Source: Arthrobacter sp.
GTDB lineage: Bacteria; Actinomycetota; Actinomycetes; Actinomycetales; Micrococcaceae
Assembly (NCBI GenBank): GCA_026393275.1
Contig: JAPLAM010000041.1
Coordinates: 1 to 57,546 of the forward strand
DNA: 57,546 nucleotides
Reading direction: 5' to 3'
Below, piece by piece: positions 24,943 to 33,603 of this stretch. The stretch's first letter is position 1; every line of letters starts with the position of its first letter. Below the pieces are notes generated by a model. The model had not been told where the DNA came from and did no database searches. It worked only from the letters and a program-made list of their open reading frames with translations. The position numbers were made by a program, and so were the translations under genes.

Positions 24943-25986
24943 GTGTCTGCCGCACGCCGCCCCGCCGGAGCCCCGGCCGCATCCCGCCCCTTGTCTCGCG
25001 GCGCCCAAAACCCGAAGCCGGCGGCTTCGGGCTTCCTGGCCTCGGGCCTGGGGGTGGCCTTGTTTTCCTCGGCAGTGTTCGGCCTCTCCGGCTCCTTCGC
25101 CAAGGCGCTGCTGGAGACGGGGTGGACGCCGGGCGCCGCGGTGACGGCCCGGCTCACCGGAGCCGCGCTGGTCCTGGCCGTCCCCGCGGTGGCCGCGTTG
25201 CGCGGCCGGTGGCATCAGCTTGGAAGCAACTGGCTGACCATCCTGTTGTTCGGCCTGATCGGTGTCGCCGCCTGCCAGTTGTTCTACTTCAACGCCGTCG
25301 CCCGGCTGTCCGTCGGCGTCGCTCTGCTGCTCGAATACCTCGCCCCGGTGATGATCGTGCTGTGGCTCTGGGCGGCCAGCCGGAGGCGTCCGCGGCCGCT
25401 AACCATCGGCGGAACGCTGCTCTCGCTCGCGGGCCTGGTCCTGGTGCTCGACCTCACCGGCGCGGTGAAGATCGACGTCGTGGGTGTGCTGTGGGGGATC
25501 GCGGCCGCCGTCTGCCTGGCCATCTACTTCTTCATCACGGCCAAGGAAAATGACACCCTGCCGCCGATCGTGCTGGCCTCGGGGGGACTGATGGTGGGCG
25601 CCGTCGTCATGTGGCTGGCCGCGGCCACCGGGTTGTTGCCGATGGCCGCCAGCACGGCCGACACCCGGCTGGGCCCCTGGGTTACACCGTGGTGGGTGGC
25701 GCTGGGCGGCCTGGTCCTCCTTGCCACGGTGCTCGCCTACGTCTCCGGCATCGTGGCGGCGCGGGCCTTGGGCTCCAAGGTGGCCTCGTTCGTCTCGCTC
25801 ACCGAGGTGCTGTTCGCTGTCATCTGGGCGTGGCTGCTCCTGGGTGAGCTGCCCGGCCCCGTGCAACTCCTGGGCGGCATCCTGATCGTCGGCGGGGTGG
25901 TGCTGGTCCGGTGGGACGAATTACGACGGCCTGCATCACCGGTTGCAGAACTCGACCACGCCAACGACGTCGAGCCCGTCCCGTAA
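24943..25986 (+). CDS. EamA family (DMT superfamily) transporter
   Basis: A 347-residue exporter with ten hydrophobic segments in two EamA halves (about 30-155 and 180-325). Each half ends in a short motif (LLLEYLAPVMIVLWLW, then LLLGELPGPVQLLGGILIV). The GTG at 24943 gives a 25-residue polar N-terminal extension. Such proteins export amino acids or other metabolites. It is divergent from the CGNR regulator, which may control it. Confidence 0.88.
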   Translation: MSAARRPAGAPAASRPLSRGAQNPKPAASGFLASGLGVALFSSAVFGLSGSFAKALLETGWTPGAAVTARLTGAALVLAVPAVAALRGRWHQLGSNWLTILLFGLIGVAACQLFYFNAVARLSVGVALLLEYLAPVMIVLWLWAASRRRPRPLTIGGTLLSLAGLVLVLDLTGAVKIDVVGVLWGIAAAVCLAIYFFITAKENDTLPPIVLASGGLMVGAVVMWLAAATGLLPMAASTADTRLGPWVTPWWVALGGLVLLATVLAYVSGIVAARALGSKVASFVSLTEVLFAVIWAWLLLGELPGPVQLLGGILIVGGVVLVRWDELRRPASPVAELDHANDVEPVP

Positions 25987-26014
25987 GCCCGAGCCGGTTG
26001 GGCGGGGCGGGCGA

Positions 26015-28285
26015 CTACTTGCCGAAGCTGCGCAGCCGCAGCGAGTTGGCCACCACCAGCACGGAGCTCGCCGCCATCGCGGCGCCGGCGATCATCGGAT
26101 TGAGCAGGCCCAGCGCGGCCACCGGAATCCCGACCGCGTTGTAGAAGAAGGCCCAAAAGAGGTTGGTCTTGATCGTGGCGAGGGTGCGGCGGGACAGCTC
26201 GATGGCCTGGGCGACCTGCCCCAGCCCGTCGCCCATCACGGTCAGGTCCGCGGCTTCGATGGCGACGTCGGTGCCGGAGCCCATCGCGATGCCCAGATCC
26301 GCCTGGGCCAGTGCCGCGGCGTCGTTCACGCCGTCGCCGGCCATCGCCACCGTGGCGCCCCCGGCCTGCAGTGCCCGGACGGCGTCCACTTTGCCTTCCG
26401 GCAGCACGCCGGCGAAGACGTCCTCCGGCGGGATTCCAACGGCGGCGGCAACCTGGCCGGCCACCGCGGCATTGTCGCCGGTCAGCAGGATGGGCCGCAG
26501 CCCCAGTTCCCGGAGCCGGGCTACAGCCGCGGCCGAGCCGGGCTTCACCGTGTCGCGCAGGCTGATGATGCCGGCGGGCTCCCCGTCCACGGCCACCCAG
26601 ATTGCGGTCGCTCCGGTCGCCTCGGCGGCTGCCAGGGCCGCCAGCTGCGGAGCGGAGAGGGCGACGCCGTTCTCCTGCAGCCAGCCGGAACGGCCCGCCG
26701 CGACGCGGCGACCCTCGACATCGCCGCGGACGCCGCCGCCCGGGGCCGAGTGGAAGCCGACGACGGGGGGCAGCTGCGCGCCGTCGTCGGTCCCGTGTTC
26801 CGCGGTCACCGCCGCTGCGGCGATGGCCCGGGCGATGGGGTGCTCGGACGCGGCCTCCGCCGCGCCGGCGAGCCGCAGGACGTCGCCCTCGCCGAACGGG
26901 GCGAACGCGCGGGTGCCGGTGACGGCAAGGTGCCCGGTGGTGACGGTGCCGGTCTTGTCCAGCAGGATGGTGTCCACGGTGCGGGTGTCCTCGAGGACCT
27001 GGGGACCCCTGATCAGGAGGCCCAGCTGGGCGCCGCGGCCCGTGCCGGCGAGCAACCCGACCGGTGTGGCGAGGCCCAGGGCGCACGGGCAGGCGATGAC
27101 CAGGACCGCCACGGCGGCGGTGAAGGCGGCACGTACCTCGGCGGCGCTGACGGCGGGACCGGCCGCCAACAGCCACGCACCGAACGTGACCGCGGCAAGG
27201 ACGAGCACCACCGGGACGAAGACGGCGCTGATCCGGTCCGCGAGCCGCGCGATCGGCGCCTTCCCGGACTGCGCCTGGGAGACCAGCCGGCCCATCTGCG
27301 CCAGCGTGGTGTCGGCGCCCACCCGGGTGGCGCGGACCAGGAGCCGCCCCGAGGTGTTGATGGTGGCGCCCGTGACGGGGCTGCCCGGACCCACCTCGAC
27401 CGGCACCGACTCCCCGGTCACCAGGGATGCGTCCACGGCGGAGGAGCCCTCGATCACCTCCCCGTCGGTGGCGATCTTCTCGCCGGGGCGGACGACGACG
27501 ACGTCGCCGGGTGTGAGCCGGTCCGCGGGAACCTTAAATTCGAGCCCGTCCTGGAGCACCGTCGCATCCTTGGCGCCGAGGTCCAGCAGGGTCTTGAGCG
27601 CATCGCCTGCCTTCTGCTTGGCGTTGGCCTCCAGATAGCGGCCCAGCAGCAGGAAAGTGGTGACGACGGCAGCGACCTCGAAGTACAGGCCCCCGGACCC
27701 CATCCCCTCCATGCCCGGATCTGCGGTGAGAAGTGGATCGGCCAGGAGTTGCCAGGCGGAGAAGACGTAGGCTGCCGTCACGCCGAGCGACACCAGCGTG
27801 TCCATGGTGGACGCCAGGTGCCGGGCGTTCACGGCGGCGGCGCGGTGGAACGGCCAGGCCGCCCAGCTGACCACAGGCAACGCCAGGGCGCCGGCCACCC
27901 AGCCCCAGTGGGGGAACTGGAGCGCCGGGAACATCGAGATGAGGAAGGCCGGGATAGTCAGGGCGGCCGCGGTCACCAGGCGGGCCTTCAGCGTAGCTGC
28001 CGGGCTTCCGGGCGCAGCCTCGGCGGTGCCGGCCGGGTGCCCGGGGATCCGGACCGTCGCCGTGTAGCCGGCGGCGTTCACCGTGGCGGTGATTTGCTCG
28101 TCCGTGATGTAGGCGGGGACGGTGACCCGGGCGGATTCCAGCGGGAGGTTGACCAGGGCGTGCACGCCGTCGAGCTTGCCGAGCTTCCGTTCGACCCGGC
28201 CCACGCAGGAGGCGCAGGTCATGCCCTCGATGTCGAGTTCAACCACCCTGCCCCCGGGCTCATCCAGCAGTTGGGCGTTGCTCAC
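26015..28285 (-). CDS. copA: copper-translocating P-type ATPase
   Basis: A 756-residue P1B ATPase that exports Cu(I). The N-terminal heavy-metal domain has MTCASC (Cys 24 and 27). Then come eight membrane segments, the actuator TGES, the transport motif CPC (IACPCALGLATP), the phosphorylation site DKTGT, the HP locus (SEHPIARAI) and the hinge GDGVNDAAALA. I take the GTG at 28285 (VSNAQLL), preceded by GAGGGG; the longer open frame upstream has no family character. It is downstream of csoR and copZ in a leftward copper module, likely derepressed by copper through CsoR. Confidence 0.95.
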   Translation of the reverse strand: MSNAQLLDEPGGRVVELDIEGMTCASCVGRVERKLGKLDGVHALVNLPLESARVTVPAYITDEQITATVNAAGYTATVRIPGHPAGTAEAAPGSPAATLKARLVTAAALTIPAFLISMFPALQFPHWGWVAGALALPVVSWAAWPFHRAAAVNARHLASTMDTLVSLGVTAAYVFSAWQLLADPLLTADPGMEGMGSGGLYFEVAAVVTTFLLLGRYLEANAKQKAGDALKTLLDLGAKDATVLQDGLEFKVPADRLTPGDVVVVRPGEKIATDGEVIEGSSAVDASLVTGESVPVEVGPGSPVTGATINTSGRLLVRATRVGADTTLAQMGRLVSQAQSGKAPIARLADRISAVFVPVVLVLAAVTFGAWLLAAGPAVSAAEVRAAFTAAVAVLVIACPCALGLATPVGLLAGTGRGAQLGLLIRGPQVLEDTRTVDTILLDKTGTVTTGHLAVTGTRAFAPFGEGDVLRLAGAAEAASEHPIARAIAAAAVTAEHGTDDGAQLPPVVGFHSAPGGGVRGDVEGRRVAAGRSGWLQENGVALSAPQLAALAAAEATGATAIWVAVDGEPAGIISLRDTVKPGSAAAVARLRELGLRPILLTGDNAAVAGQVAAAVGIPPEDVFAGVLPEGKVDAVRALQAGGATVAMAGDGVNDAAALAQADLGIAMGSGTDVAIEAADLTVMGDGLGQVAQAIELSRRTLATIKTNLFWAFFYNAVGIPVAALGLLNPMIAGAAMAASSVLVVANSLRLRSFGK

Positions 28286-28367
28286 GGTCGATTCCCCTCG
28301 GTCCTGCCCTGGTAATTCCCTCACGGATGATTTCTGCCCTATTAAGTCCCGCCCGGCGCGTTCCCGC

Positions 28368-28598
28368 TCAAGCCTCGTTGGCGACCACAAGGTAGCCGGC
28401 TTCGGCCACCGCTTCGCCGATTTCGGCGGGCGAGAGTGCCGCATCCGAGGTGATGGTCACGGTGGAGATGCCGCCGGCGTTCAGGTCGACCTCGACGCTC
28501 TCGACGCCGGCCAGCGCCTCAAGTTCCTCGGAGACGGAGGACACGCAGTGCCCGCAGGTCATGCCGGATACCTCGACGGTGGTGGAAACGGTGCTCAT
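28368..28598 (-). CDS. copZ: copper chaperone CopZ
   Basis: A 76-residue heavy-metal-associated protein. The Cu(I) site is MTCGHC near residue 13, in a beta-alpha-beta-beta-alpha-beta fold of standard length. AAGGAG precedes the ATG. It should ferry Cu(I) to the N-terminal domain of CopA, whose gene starts 82 nt downstream. It sits between csoR and copA. Confidence 0.95.
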   Translation of the reverse strand: MSTVSTTVEVSGMTCGHCVSSVSEELEALAGVESVEVDLNAGGISTVTITSDAALSPAEIGEAVAEAGYLVVANEA

Positions 28599-28665
28599 GG
28601 CTTGCTCCTTAGTGGGGGACTGGCGGTGGTTCATCAGCCGACTGGCGGGGTGGGTGGTGTTGCCG

Positions 28666-29013
28666 CTAGCGCAGGAGGCGGCCGATGGCATCGGTGGCCT
28701 CTTTGACTTTGAAGTCGATTGCTGCGGCCCGCCGCTCCGGATCCGGCTCCGCGGCCGCCCCCACTACGCAGTGGCCGATGTGCTCTTCGACCAGCCCGAG
28801 GCTGACGGCGTGCAGGGCCTTCGTGGCGGCGGCAACCTGGGTCAGGATGTCGATGCAGTACTTGTCCTCATCGACCATCCGGGCAATGCCGCGGACTTGT
28901 CCTTCGATCCGTTTGAGCCGCTTGAGGTAGGCGTCCTTATTGGCGGAATAGCCGTGCTGCGGGGGCGGTACGTCGTCCAGGGGTGCCGTGACGGAGGCTT
29001 CGGACTCGTTCAT
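28666..29013 (-). CDS. csoR: copper-sensing repressor CsoR
   Basis: A 115-residue all-helical repressor. The Cu(I) ligands are at Cys53, His78 and Cys82; the spacing (25 and 4) equals that of the characterised Mycobacterium CsoR. The motif RLKRIEGQVRGIARMV opens the fold. The ATG at 29013 is the natural start; the frame is open further but runs through the operators. Cu(I) binding should release it from the two dyads immediately upstream, turning on csoR-copZ-copA. Confidence 0.95.
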   Translation of the reverse strand: MNESEASVTAPLDDVPPPQHGYSANKDAYLKRLKRIEGQVRGIARMVDEDKYCIDILTQVAAATKALHAVSLGLVEEHIGHCVVGAAAEPDPERRAAAIDFKVKEATDAIGRLLR

Positions 29014-29021
29014 ACCATCAA

Positions 29022-29065
29022 CATATACCCGAGGGGGGTATATGGCAAGTACCCTCCGGGGGTAT
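29022..29065. promoter_or_regulatory. two CsoR operator dyads
   Basis: CATATACCC (29022-29030) and GGGTATATG (29036-29044) form a perfect 9-bp dyad with a 5-nt centre. A second dyad, TACCC...GGGTA at 29050-29064, lies about 24 bp further upstream. The G-tract and TATACCC arms are the known CsoR operator pattern. They lie just upstream of the csoR start and should overlap its promoter. Confidence 0.85.
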
Positions 29066-29099
29066 CCCCGGGCCACAGAGGCGGGCCGGAAACTAAAGA

Positions 29100-29138
29100 G
29101 CTCCGGAGTGCGTTATTGGGGGATACGCACTCCGGAGC
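29100..29138 (-). terminator. strong hairpin, candidate terminator of the DinB-like gene
   Basis: GCTCCGGAGTGCGT (29100-29113) pairs perfectly with ACGCACTCCGGAGC (29125-29138), a 14-bp stem with an 11-nt loop. On the minus strand it is followed by a T-rich stretch (TCTTTAGTTT). It sits downstream of the DinB-like gene and upstream of the csoR operators, so it would insulate the copper module. The rest of 29066-29228 shows no gene. Confidence 0.65.
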
Positions 29139-29228
29139 AGCTAAGGGGTAGGTGGTTTCCCGCCTACGTCTTCAACAATACGTGGCGGCGGCGACCATCC
29201 GCCAGCACCTCGAATAATTACTTTCTCT

Positions 29229-29831
29229 TTATTTTCGCGGGGCGCCCGGCGGCGTGAAATTTTGGCGGCCCGGGGCGTCCGGGGAGAGCTGGCCGGCGTG
29301 GAAATCAAAGTGGTTGGTGGGGTAGGAGTAGACGTCTGCCACCGACATCGTCGCGTGGAAGAACGGATCCCAGCGCCCGGGAAAAGACATGGTGCGGCCC
29401 AGGCCGGCAGGGGTTTCCTTGGCCAGTCCGCGCTCCAGGCGTGAGGTCACCCGTCCGAGTTTGGCGGCCATCCTGCGGTGGTTGTAGAGGCGCGCACCTG
29501 CCTTGGATCCCCAGTAGTTGACGACGTCGAACGGTGCCGTCCCGGCGTTGAGCAGCCATGCGAACCCGCGGTTCACGGGCGGCGGCAGCTGGCCGAAGAC
29601 GCGCACCAGCGGGAGGAGCGTCAGCACTACCAGGTAGCCGAACACCATGTGGTAGAGCAGTTCCTCGTTGCTCCAGCGGGTTCCGGCGCTGCGCCGCTGC
29701 AGCCATTCCGGCGGGGCGGCGGTCAGGCAGGCCTGCAGCTCCGCACAGTTCCTGCGGTAGCCGGCAGTCACGGCCTGGCGGTCCAAGGGTTCGGGGACTT
29801 CCTCATCGGGGCTGAAGTGGTCGGCGGGCAT
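29229..29831 (-). CDS. DinB-like superfamily protein
   Basis: A 200-residue protein with the four-helix DinB/YfiT look: RSAGTRWSNEELLYHMVFGY carries the conserved His of helix 2, and HFDFHAGQLSPD near the end carries two more. Three histidines usually bind a metal. Relatives include thiol-dependent transferases and many of unknown role. I use the ATG at 29831; an upstream ATG at 29927 would add 32 Arg/Pro/Ala-rich residues and has no better ribosome site. It is divergent from the beta-propeller gene. Confidence 0.68.
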   Translation of the reverse strand: MPADHFSPDEEVPEPLDRQAVTAGYRRNCAELQACLTAAPPEWLQRRSAGTRWSNEELLYHMVFGYLVVLTLLPLVRVFGQLPPPVNRGFAWLLNAGTAPFDVVNYWGSKAGARLYNHRRMAAKLGRVTSRLERGLAKETPAGLGRTMSFPGRWDPFFHATMSVADVYSYPTNHFDFHAGQLSPDAPGRQNFTPPGAPRK

Positions 29832-29962
29832 GCCCCATTCTGGCCCCGCGGCGGCTTGCGGGCCAAGGGCAAGCCTGCGAGCCGGTCTTCGGCTGGGCCG
29901 GCCGTCGAAGAGGTCGCGGAAAAGCATTGCGGGAGCCGGGTCACGGTGGTTCCATGTAGGGC

Positions 29963-31102
29963 ATGGCTACCTCAGAAAGTTATGTCCTGGCGATCGGCAC
30001 CAAAAAGGGCCTTTGGCTGGCCAGCAGCCCGGACCGCCAAAACTGGTCCCTGTCCGGCCCGCATTTCCTGATGAGCGAGATCCCCAGCATCGGCATTGAC
30101 ACGCGCGAGGGCCGGACGCGGATCCTCGTCGGGGTACGCTCCGAGCACTGGGGGCCCACCGTTTTCCACTCCGACGATCTCGGCGAAACCTGGACCGAGC
30201 CGGAGAACGGCGCGATCCGTTTCCCGGAGGATACCGATGCTGCGCTGGAGCGGGTGTGGCAGATCCACCCCGACGCCGAGTCACGTCCCGGCGTCGTCTG
30301 GGCGGGCTGCGAGCCGATTTCGGTGTGGAAATCGACCGACGGCGGCGAACACTTCGAGCTCAACCGCGGCCTGTGGGACCACCCGCACCGCAGCGAATGG
30401 GGTGCCGGCTACGGCGGGGCCGCTGCCCATTCGATCGTGGTCAACCCGGCCGGCGACAAGGTGCACGTGGCGATGAGCACCGGCGGCGTCTACCGCTCGC
30501 TCGACGGCGGCACGTCCTGGGAGCCGCGGAACAAGGGAATCTCGGCCCGCTTCAATCCCGACCCCTACCCCGAATTCGGCCAGTGCGTCCACAAGATCGC
30601 CGCGGACTCCGCCGTCGACGGACGCCTGTACGCGCAGAACCACCACGGCGTCTACCGCAGCGACGACGACGCCGAGAACTGGGAGTCGATCGCCGAAGGG
30701 CTGCCGGCGGACTTCGGTTTCGTCATGCTGACGCATCCGCGCCGCGCGGGCACCGCCTGGGTCATCCCGCTGAAGGCCGACGGCGAGCGGATCCCGCCGG
30801 ACGGAAAACTTGCCGTGCACCGGACCGACGACGCCGGCGCGAGCTGGAAACGGCTGGACGCCGGGCTGCCGCAGGCGGAGTACAACGTGGTCCTCCGCGA
30901 CGCGGCCTGCGTCGACGAGGCCGAACCTGCCGGGGTCTATTTCGGCACCCGGGGAGGCAGCGTCTACGCCAGCGCCGACGAGGGCGAACACTTCACCGAG
31001 GTCGCCTCGCACCTGCCCGACGTGCTGTGCGTCCGCGTCGCGGCAGTCAGCGTTCCGGGACTGCACGCTAAGCAGCCCTCCGCTGCCGCGGCGTCCGTTT
31101 AG
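29963..31102 (+). CDS. beta-propeller (BNR/sialidase-like repeat) protein
   Basis: A 379-residue protein with no signal peptide. At least five repeats carry the Asp-box pattern S-x-D-x-G-x-x-W, for example HSDDLGETWTEPENG, KSTDGGEHF, RSLDGGTSWEP, RSDDDAENWES and RTDDAGASWKR, so it folds as a propeller. Sialidase catalytic residues are not apparent, so glycosidase activity is doubtful. The MoaD/ThiS-like gene follows after 9 nt, suggesting a functional pair. Substrate or partner unknown. Confidence 0.78.
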   Translation: MATSESYVLAIGTKKGLWLASSPDRQNWSLSGPHFLMSEIPSIGIDTREGRTRILVGVRSEHWGPTVFHSDDLGETWTEPENGAIRFPEDTDAALERVWQIHPDAESRPGVVWAGCEPISVWKSTDGGEHFELNRGLWDHPHRSEWGAGYGGAAAHSIVVNPAGDKVHVAMSTGGVYRSLDGGTSWEPRNKGISARFNPDPYPEFGQCVHKIAADSAVDGRLYAQNHHGVYRSDDDAENWESIAEGLPADFGFVMLTHPRRAGTAWVIPLKADGERIPPDGKLAVHRTDDAGASWKRLDAGLPQAEYNVVLRDAACVDEAEPAGVYFGTRGGSVYASADEGEHFTEVASHLPDVLCVRVAAVSVPGLHAKQPSAAAASV

Positions 31103-31111
31103 TGCATCCCC

Positions 31112-31399
31112 TTGCCTGAGATCAGCGTGCTCCTTCCCAGCGTCCTGACGCCCCTGGCCGGCGGGCAGTCCATCCTGACTGCGCCCGCGGACGGGCCTGT
31201 CACGGTCCGGTGGCTGCTGGATGCGGTGACCGGGGACTTGCCCGCACTCTCCAGGCGCCTGCGGGACGAGACCGGAGCCGTCCGCCGCTACGTGAATATC
31301 TACGTCAGCGGGAACGAGATCCGGCGCCTGCAGGGACTCGGCACCGAAGTGGAGCCGGGCCAGGAAGTCCTGATCATCCAGTCCGTTGCCGGCGGCTAG
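31112..31399 (+). CDS. MoaD/ThiS family ubiquitin-like protein
   Basis: A 95-residue beta-grasp protein starting at TTG. It ends VAGG, the C-terminal Gly-Gly that in ThiS and MoaD is adenylated and carries sulfur. Other marks are VNIYVSGNEIRRLQGLGTEV and PGQEVLIIQSVAGG. It is longer at the N terminus than canonical MoaD. It lies 9 nt after the propeller gene and away from any molybdopterin or thiamine genes, so its role is probably something else, such as sulfur delivery or conjugation. Confidence 0.8.
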   Translation: MPEISVLLPSVLTPLAGGQSILTAPADGPVTVRWLLDAVTGDLPALSRRLRDETGAVRRYVNIYVSGNEIRRLQGLGTEVEPGQEVLIIQSVAGG

Positions 31400-31411
31400 C
31401 GGCACAGGCCG

Positions 31412-31648
31412 CTAGGCCACCCGCCACAGGCTGCACTCATCCGTGTTGACGGCCTTGCGCGAGCCCGATTGCCGGTCCAGGATCCAGACGACACCGATTC
31501 CGGGCGCGGTTTCCTGGACGCTGCCGCGGCGGATCACCACGTCGTCGTAATTCGGTCCCACGCGCAGCCGGGCTTCGATCTCGTCGCCGCGGTGCAGCTG
31601 GTCGAGGGCACGGACCCGGGTTATTTGGGCTTTGGCTTCCTTCAACAT
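31412..31648 (-). CDS. small protein of unknown function
   Basis: A 78-residue soluble protein. The ATG at 31648 has AGGAGA 6-7 nt upstream. Composition suggests a small beta-rich fold (a strand LHRGDEIEARLRVG, then VVWILDRQSGSRKAV). No domain recognised. It is convergent with the MoaD-like gene and divergent from the DNA ligase. The frame is open to 31990 but the upstream part shadows the ligase. Confidence 0.6.
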   Translation of the reverse strand: MLKEAKAQITRVRALDQLHRGDEIEARLRVGPNYDDVVIRRGSVQETAPGIGVVWILDRQSGSRKAVNTDECSLWRVA

Positions 31649-31832
31649 GGGGGTCTCCTGGGCTGGAGCTGGTGCCTGCGCTTGCCGGCACTTCCAGTGT
31701 CCGGCGCGAATGTTGCCGCGGCGTTTCCGGCGGGTAAGCGGTGCGTTAGTTTTCCGGCCCCAGGCGGGAGTTCCGGGGGCCCTGGCTGATGGGGGATCGA
31801 CGCCGGGGCCAGGCCACGCCAGAATGGGGCCT

Positions 31833-32909
31833 ATGCGACTGCCGCTGATGCCCCCGATCGCGCCGATGCTGGCGAAAGCCGTGAGTGCCCTGCCGGACGG
31901 GCTGATGAGCTTTGAGCCCAAGTGGGACGGATTCCGTTCCATCATCTTCCGCGACGGGGACGAGGTGGAGATCGGTAGCCGCAACGGCAAGCCCCTGACC
32001 CGCTACTTCCCGGAGCTAGTGGAATCCCTGAAGCTGAACCTCCCGCCGCGGTGCGTGGTCGACGGCGAGATCATCCTGGTCGGTGCCACGGGGGACCGCC
32101 TGGACTTCGACGGGCTCCAGCAGCGGATCCATCCCGCCGCGAGCCGCGTCCGCCTGCTGGCCGAGCAAACCCCCGCGAGCTTCGTGGCCTTTGACCTGCT
32201 GGCCCTTGACGAGGAGGATCTCACCGCCCGGCCGTTTGAACAGCGCCGCGCGGCCCTGGCGCGGGCCCTCGCGGGCAGCGCCGCTCCGGTGCACCTGACC
32301 GCGGCAACCAGCGACCGGGACACCGCGGCGCGGTGGTTCCGGCAGTTCGAGGGCGCCGGGCTGGACGGGATCGTCGCGAAGGCCCTGGGTTCGAGCTACC
32401 AGCCCGACAAGCGGACCATGTTCAAGTTCAAGCACGAACGGACCGCTGACTGTGTCCTCGCCGGTTACCGGGTGCACACCTCCGGCCCGGACCGGATCGG
32501 TTCGCTGCTGCTGGGGCTGTACGACGACGACGGCGGACTCGCCAACGTGGGCGTGGTGGGCGCTTTTCCGATGCAGCGCCGCAAGGAACTGTTCGAGGAA
32601 CTTCAACCGCTGGTCACCGACTTTGCGGAGCATCCGTGGGCGTGGGCCAAGCAGGAAGAAGGGGCCCGCACGCCGCGCAACTCCGAAGGGAGCCGCTGGA
32701 GCGGGGGTAAGGATCTGAGCTTTACCCCGCTCCGCCCGGAGCGGGTGGTGGAAGTGAAGTATGACCACATGGAGGGCGAACGGTTCCGCCACACGACCCA
32801 GTTTGTCCGCTGGCGCCCGGACCGGGAGCCCGGCTCCTGCACCTACGCCCAGCTCGAGGAGCCGGTCCGCTACGACCTGGCGGCCGTGCTGGGCGCCGGC
32901 CCCGGCTAA
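31833..32909 (+). CDS. ligC: ATP-dependent DNA ligase (LigC-type)
   Basis: A 358-residue ATP-dependent ligase. The adenylation motif EPKWDGFR gives Lys at about residue 30. Then come SRNGKPLTRYFPEL, VVDGEI, FVAFDLLAL, EGIVAK-like DGIVAKALGSSY and KFKHERTADCV, followed by an OB-fold. The length fits mycobacterial LigC, which acts in repair. I start at 31833; an ATG 9 nt earlier (31824) is also possible, and neither has a strong ribosome site. No Ku or LigD gene is adjacent. Confidence 0.9.
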   Translation: MRLPLMPPIAPMLAKAVSALPDGLMSFEPKWDGFRSIIFRDGDEVEIGSRNGKPLTRYFPELVESLKLNLPPRCVVDGEIILVGATGDRLDFDGLQQRIHPAASRVRLLAEQTPASFVAFDLLALDEEDLTARPFEQRRAALARALAGSAAPVHLTAATSDRDTAARWFRQFEGAGLDGIVAKALGSSYQPDKRTMFKFKHERTADCVLAGYRVHTSGPDRIGSLLLGLYDDDGGLANVGVVGAFPMQRRKELFEELQPLVTDFAEHPWAWAKQEEGARTPRNSEGSRWSGGKDLSFTPLRPERVVEVKYDHMEGERFRHTTQFVRWRPDREPGSCTYAQLEEPVRYDLAAVLGAGPG

Positions 32910-32973
32910 CGCGTGAGACGGTGTGCGCGTCGGGCCGCGGCTGCCCGGATACGACACGAATAGGGGATCAAGG

Positions 32974-33498
32974 ATGAAACTGATGACGGTGTTGTGGACC
33001 GCGGCCGCCACGGCGGCTACGGCGGCGGCCGGCGGGGTGGCGACGGATCCGGACAGCCGCTGGTACCAGCGGCTGCGCAAGCCGGGCTGGCAGCCACCCG
33101 CGCTTGCCTTTCCGGTCGTGTGGACGGCGCTGTACGCGGACCTCGCCATGAGTTCCGCCGTCGCGCTGGACAGCCGGGAAGCGGGCGACGCTTCGGACGG
33201 ACAGAACGGGCAGGACCGGCGTCGGGAGATCCGCATCTACCAGGGCGCCCTCGCCGCAAACCTCATTCTCAACGCGGGGTGGAGCTGGCTTTTCTGGCGC
33301 TCCCGGCGGCCGTGGCTGGCCGCGGCCGAGTGCGCCGTACTGGCGGCGAGCAGTGCGGACCTGGTGCGGCGGACTCACCACTTGAACCGCGGCGCCGGCG
33401 TCGCCCTGGCTCCCTATGCCGCGTGGTGCGGATTCGCCACGGTCCTGTCCACGGCAATCGCCCGGCTCAACCCCGGAACGCCCGCCCGGCCGCAGTAG
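32974..33498 (+). CDS. TspO/MBR family protein
   Basis: A 174-residue membrane protein with five predicted helices. The family signature is visible: WYQRLRKPGWQPPALAFPVVWTALY. TspO proteins bind tetrapyrroles and affect stress and porphyrin metabolism. The ATG at 32974 begins the first helix; the earlier open frame from 32923 is not family-like. It has a 14-residue polar insertion near residue 60 (Asp/Gly/Arg). It follows the ligase gene by 64 nt. Confidence 0.88.
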   Translation: MKLMTVLWTAAATAATAAAGGVATDPDSRWYQRLRKPGWQPPALAFPVVWTALYADLAMSSAVALDSREAGDASDGQNGQDRRREIRIYQGALAANLILNAGWSWLFWRSRRPWLAAAECAVLAASSADLVRRTHHLNRGAGVALAPYAAWCGFATVLSTAIARLNPGTPARPQ

Positions 33499-33550
33499 GC
33501 CGCCATGTCTGCCTGACGCGGGGCCGCCGGCCCGCGCGTGAGCACACGAA

Positions 33551-33585
33551 AAAGCCCGACGTGTTCGGTGAACACGCCGGGCTTC
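33551..33585 (-). terminator. rho-independent terminator of the MHS transporter gene
   Basis: AAGCCCGACGTGTTC (33552-33566) pairs with GAACACGCCGGGCTT (33570-33584), with one A-C mismatch and a GGT loop. On the minus strand the stem is followed by TTTTTC. It lies 20 nt past the transporter stop, and may also stop transcripts from tspO. Confidence 0.88.
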
Positions 33586-33603
33586 CCCTGTGGGAGTCGC
33601 GAC

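Noticed and set aside
25943..28315. 790-codon plus-strand open frame opposite copA
   Set aside because: Antisense shadow of copA, whose motifs are all present on the minus strand.
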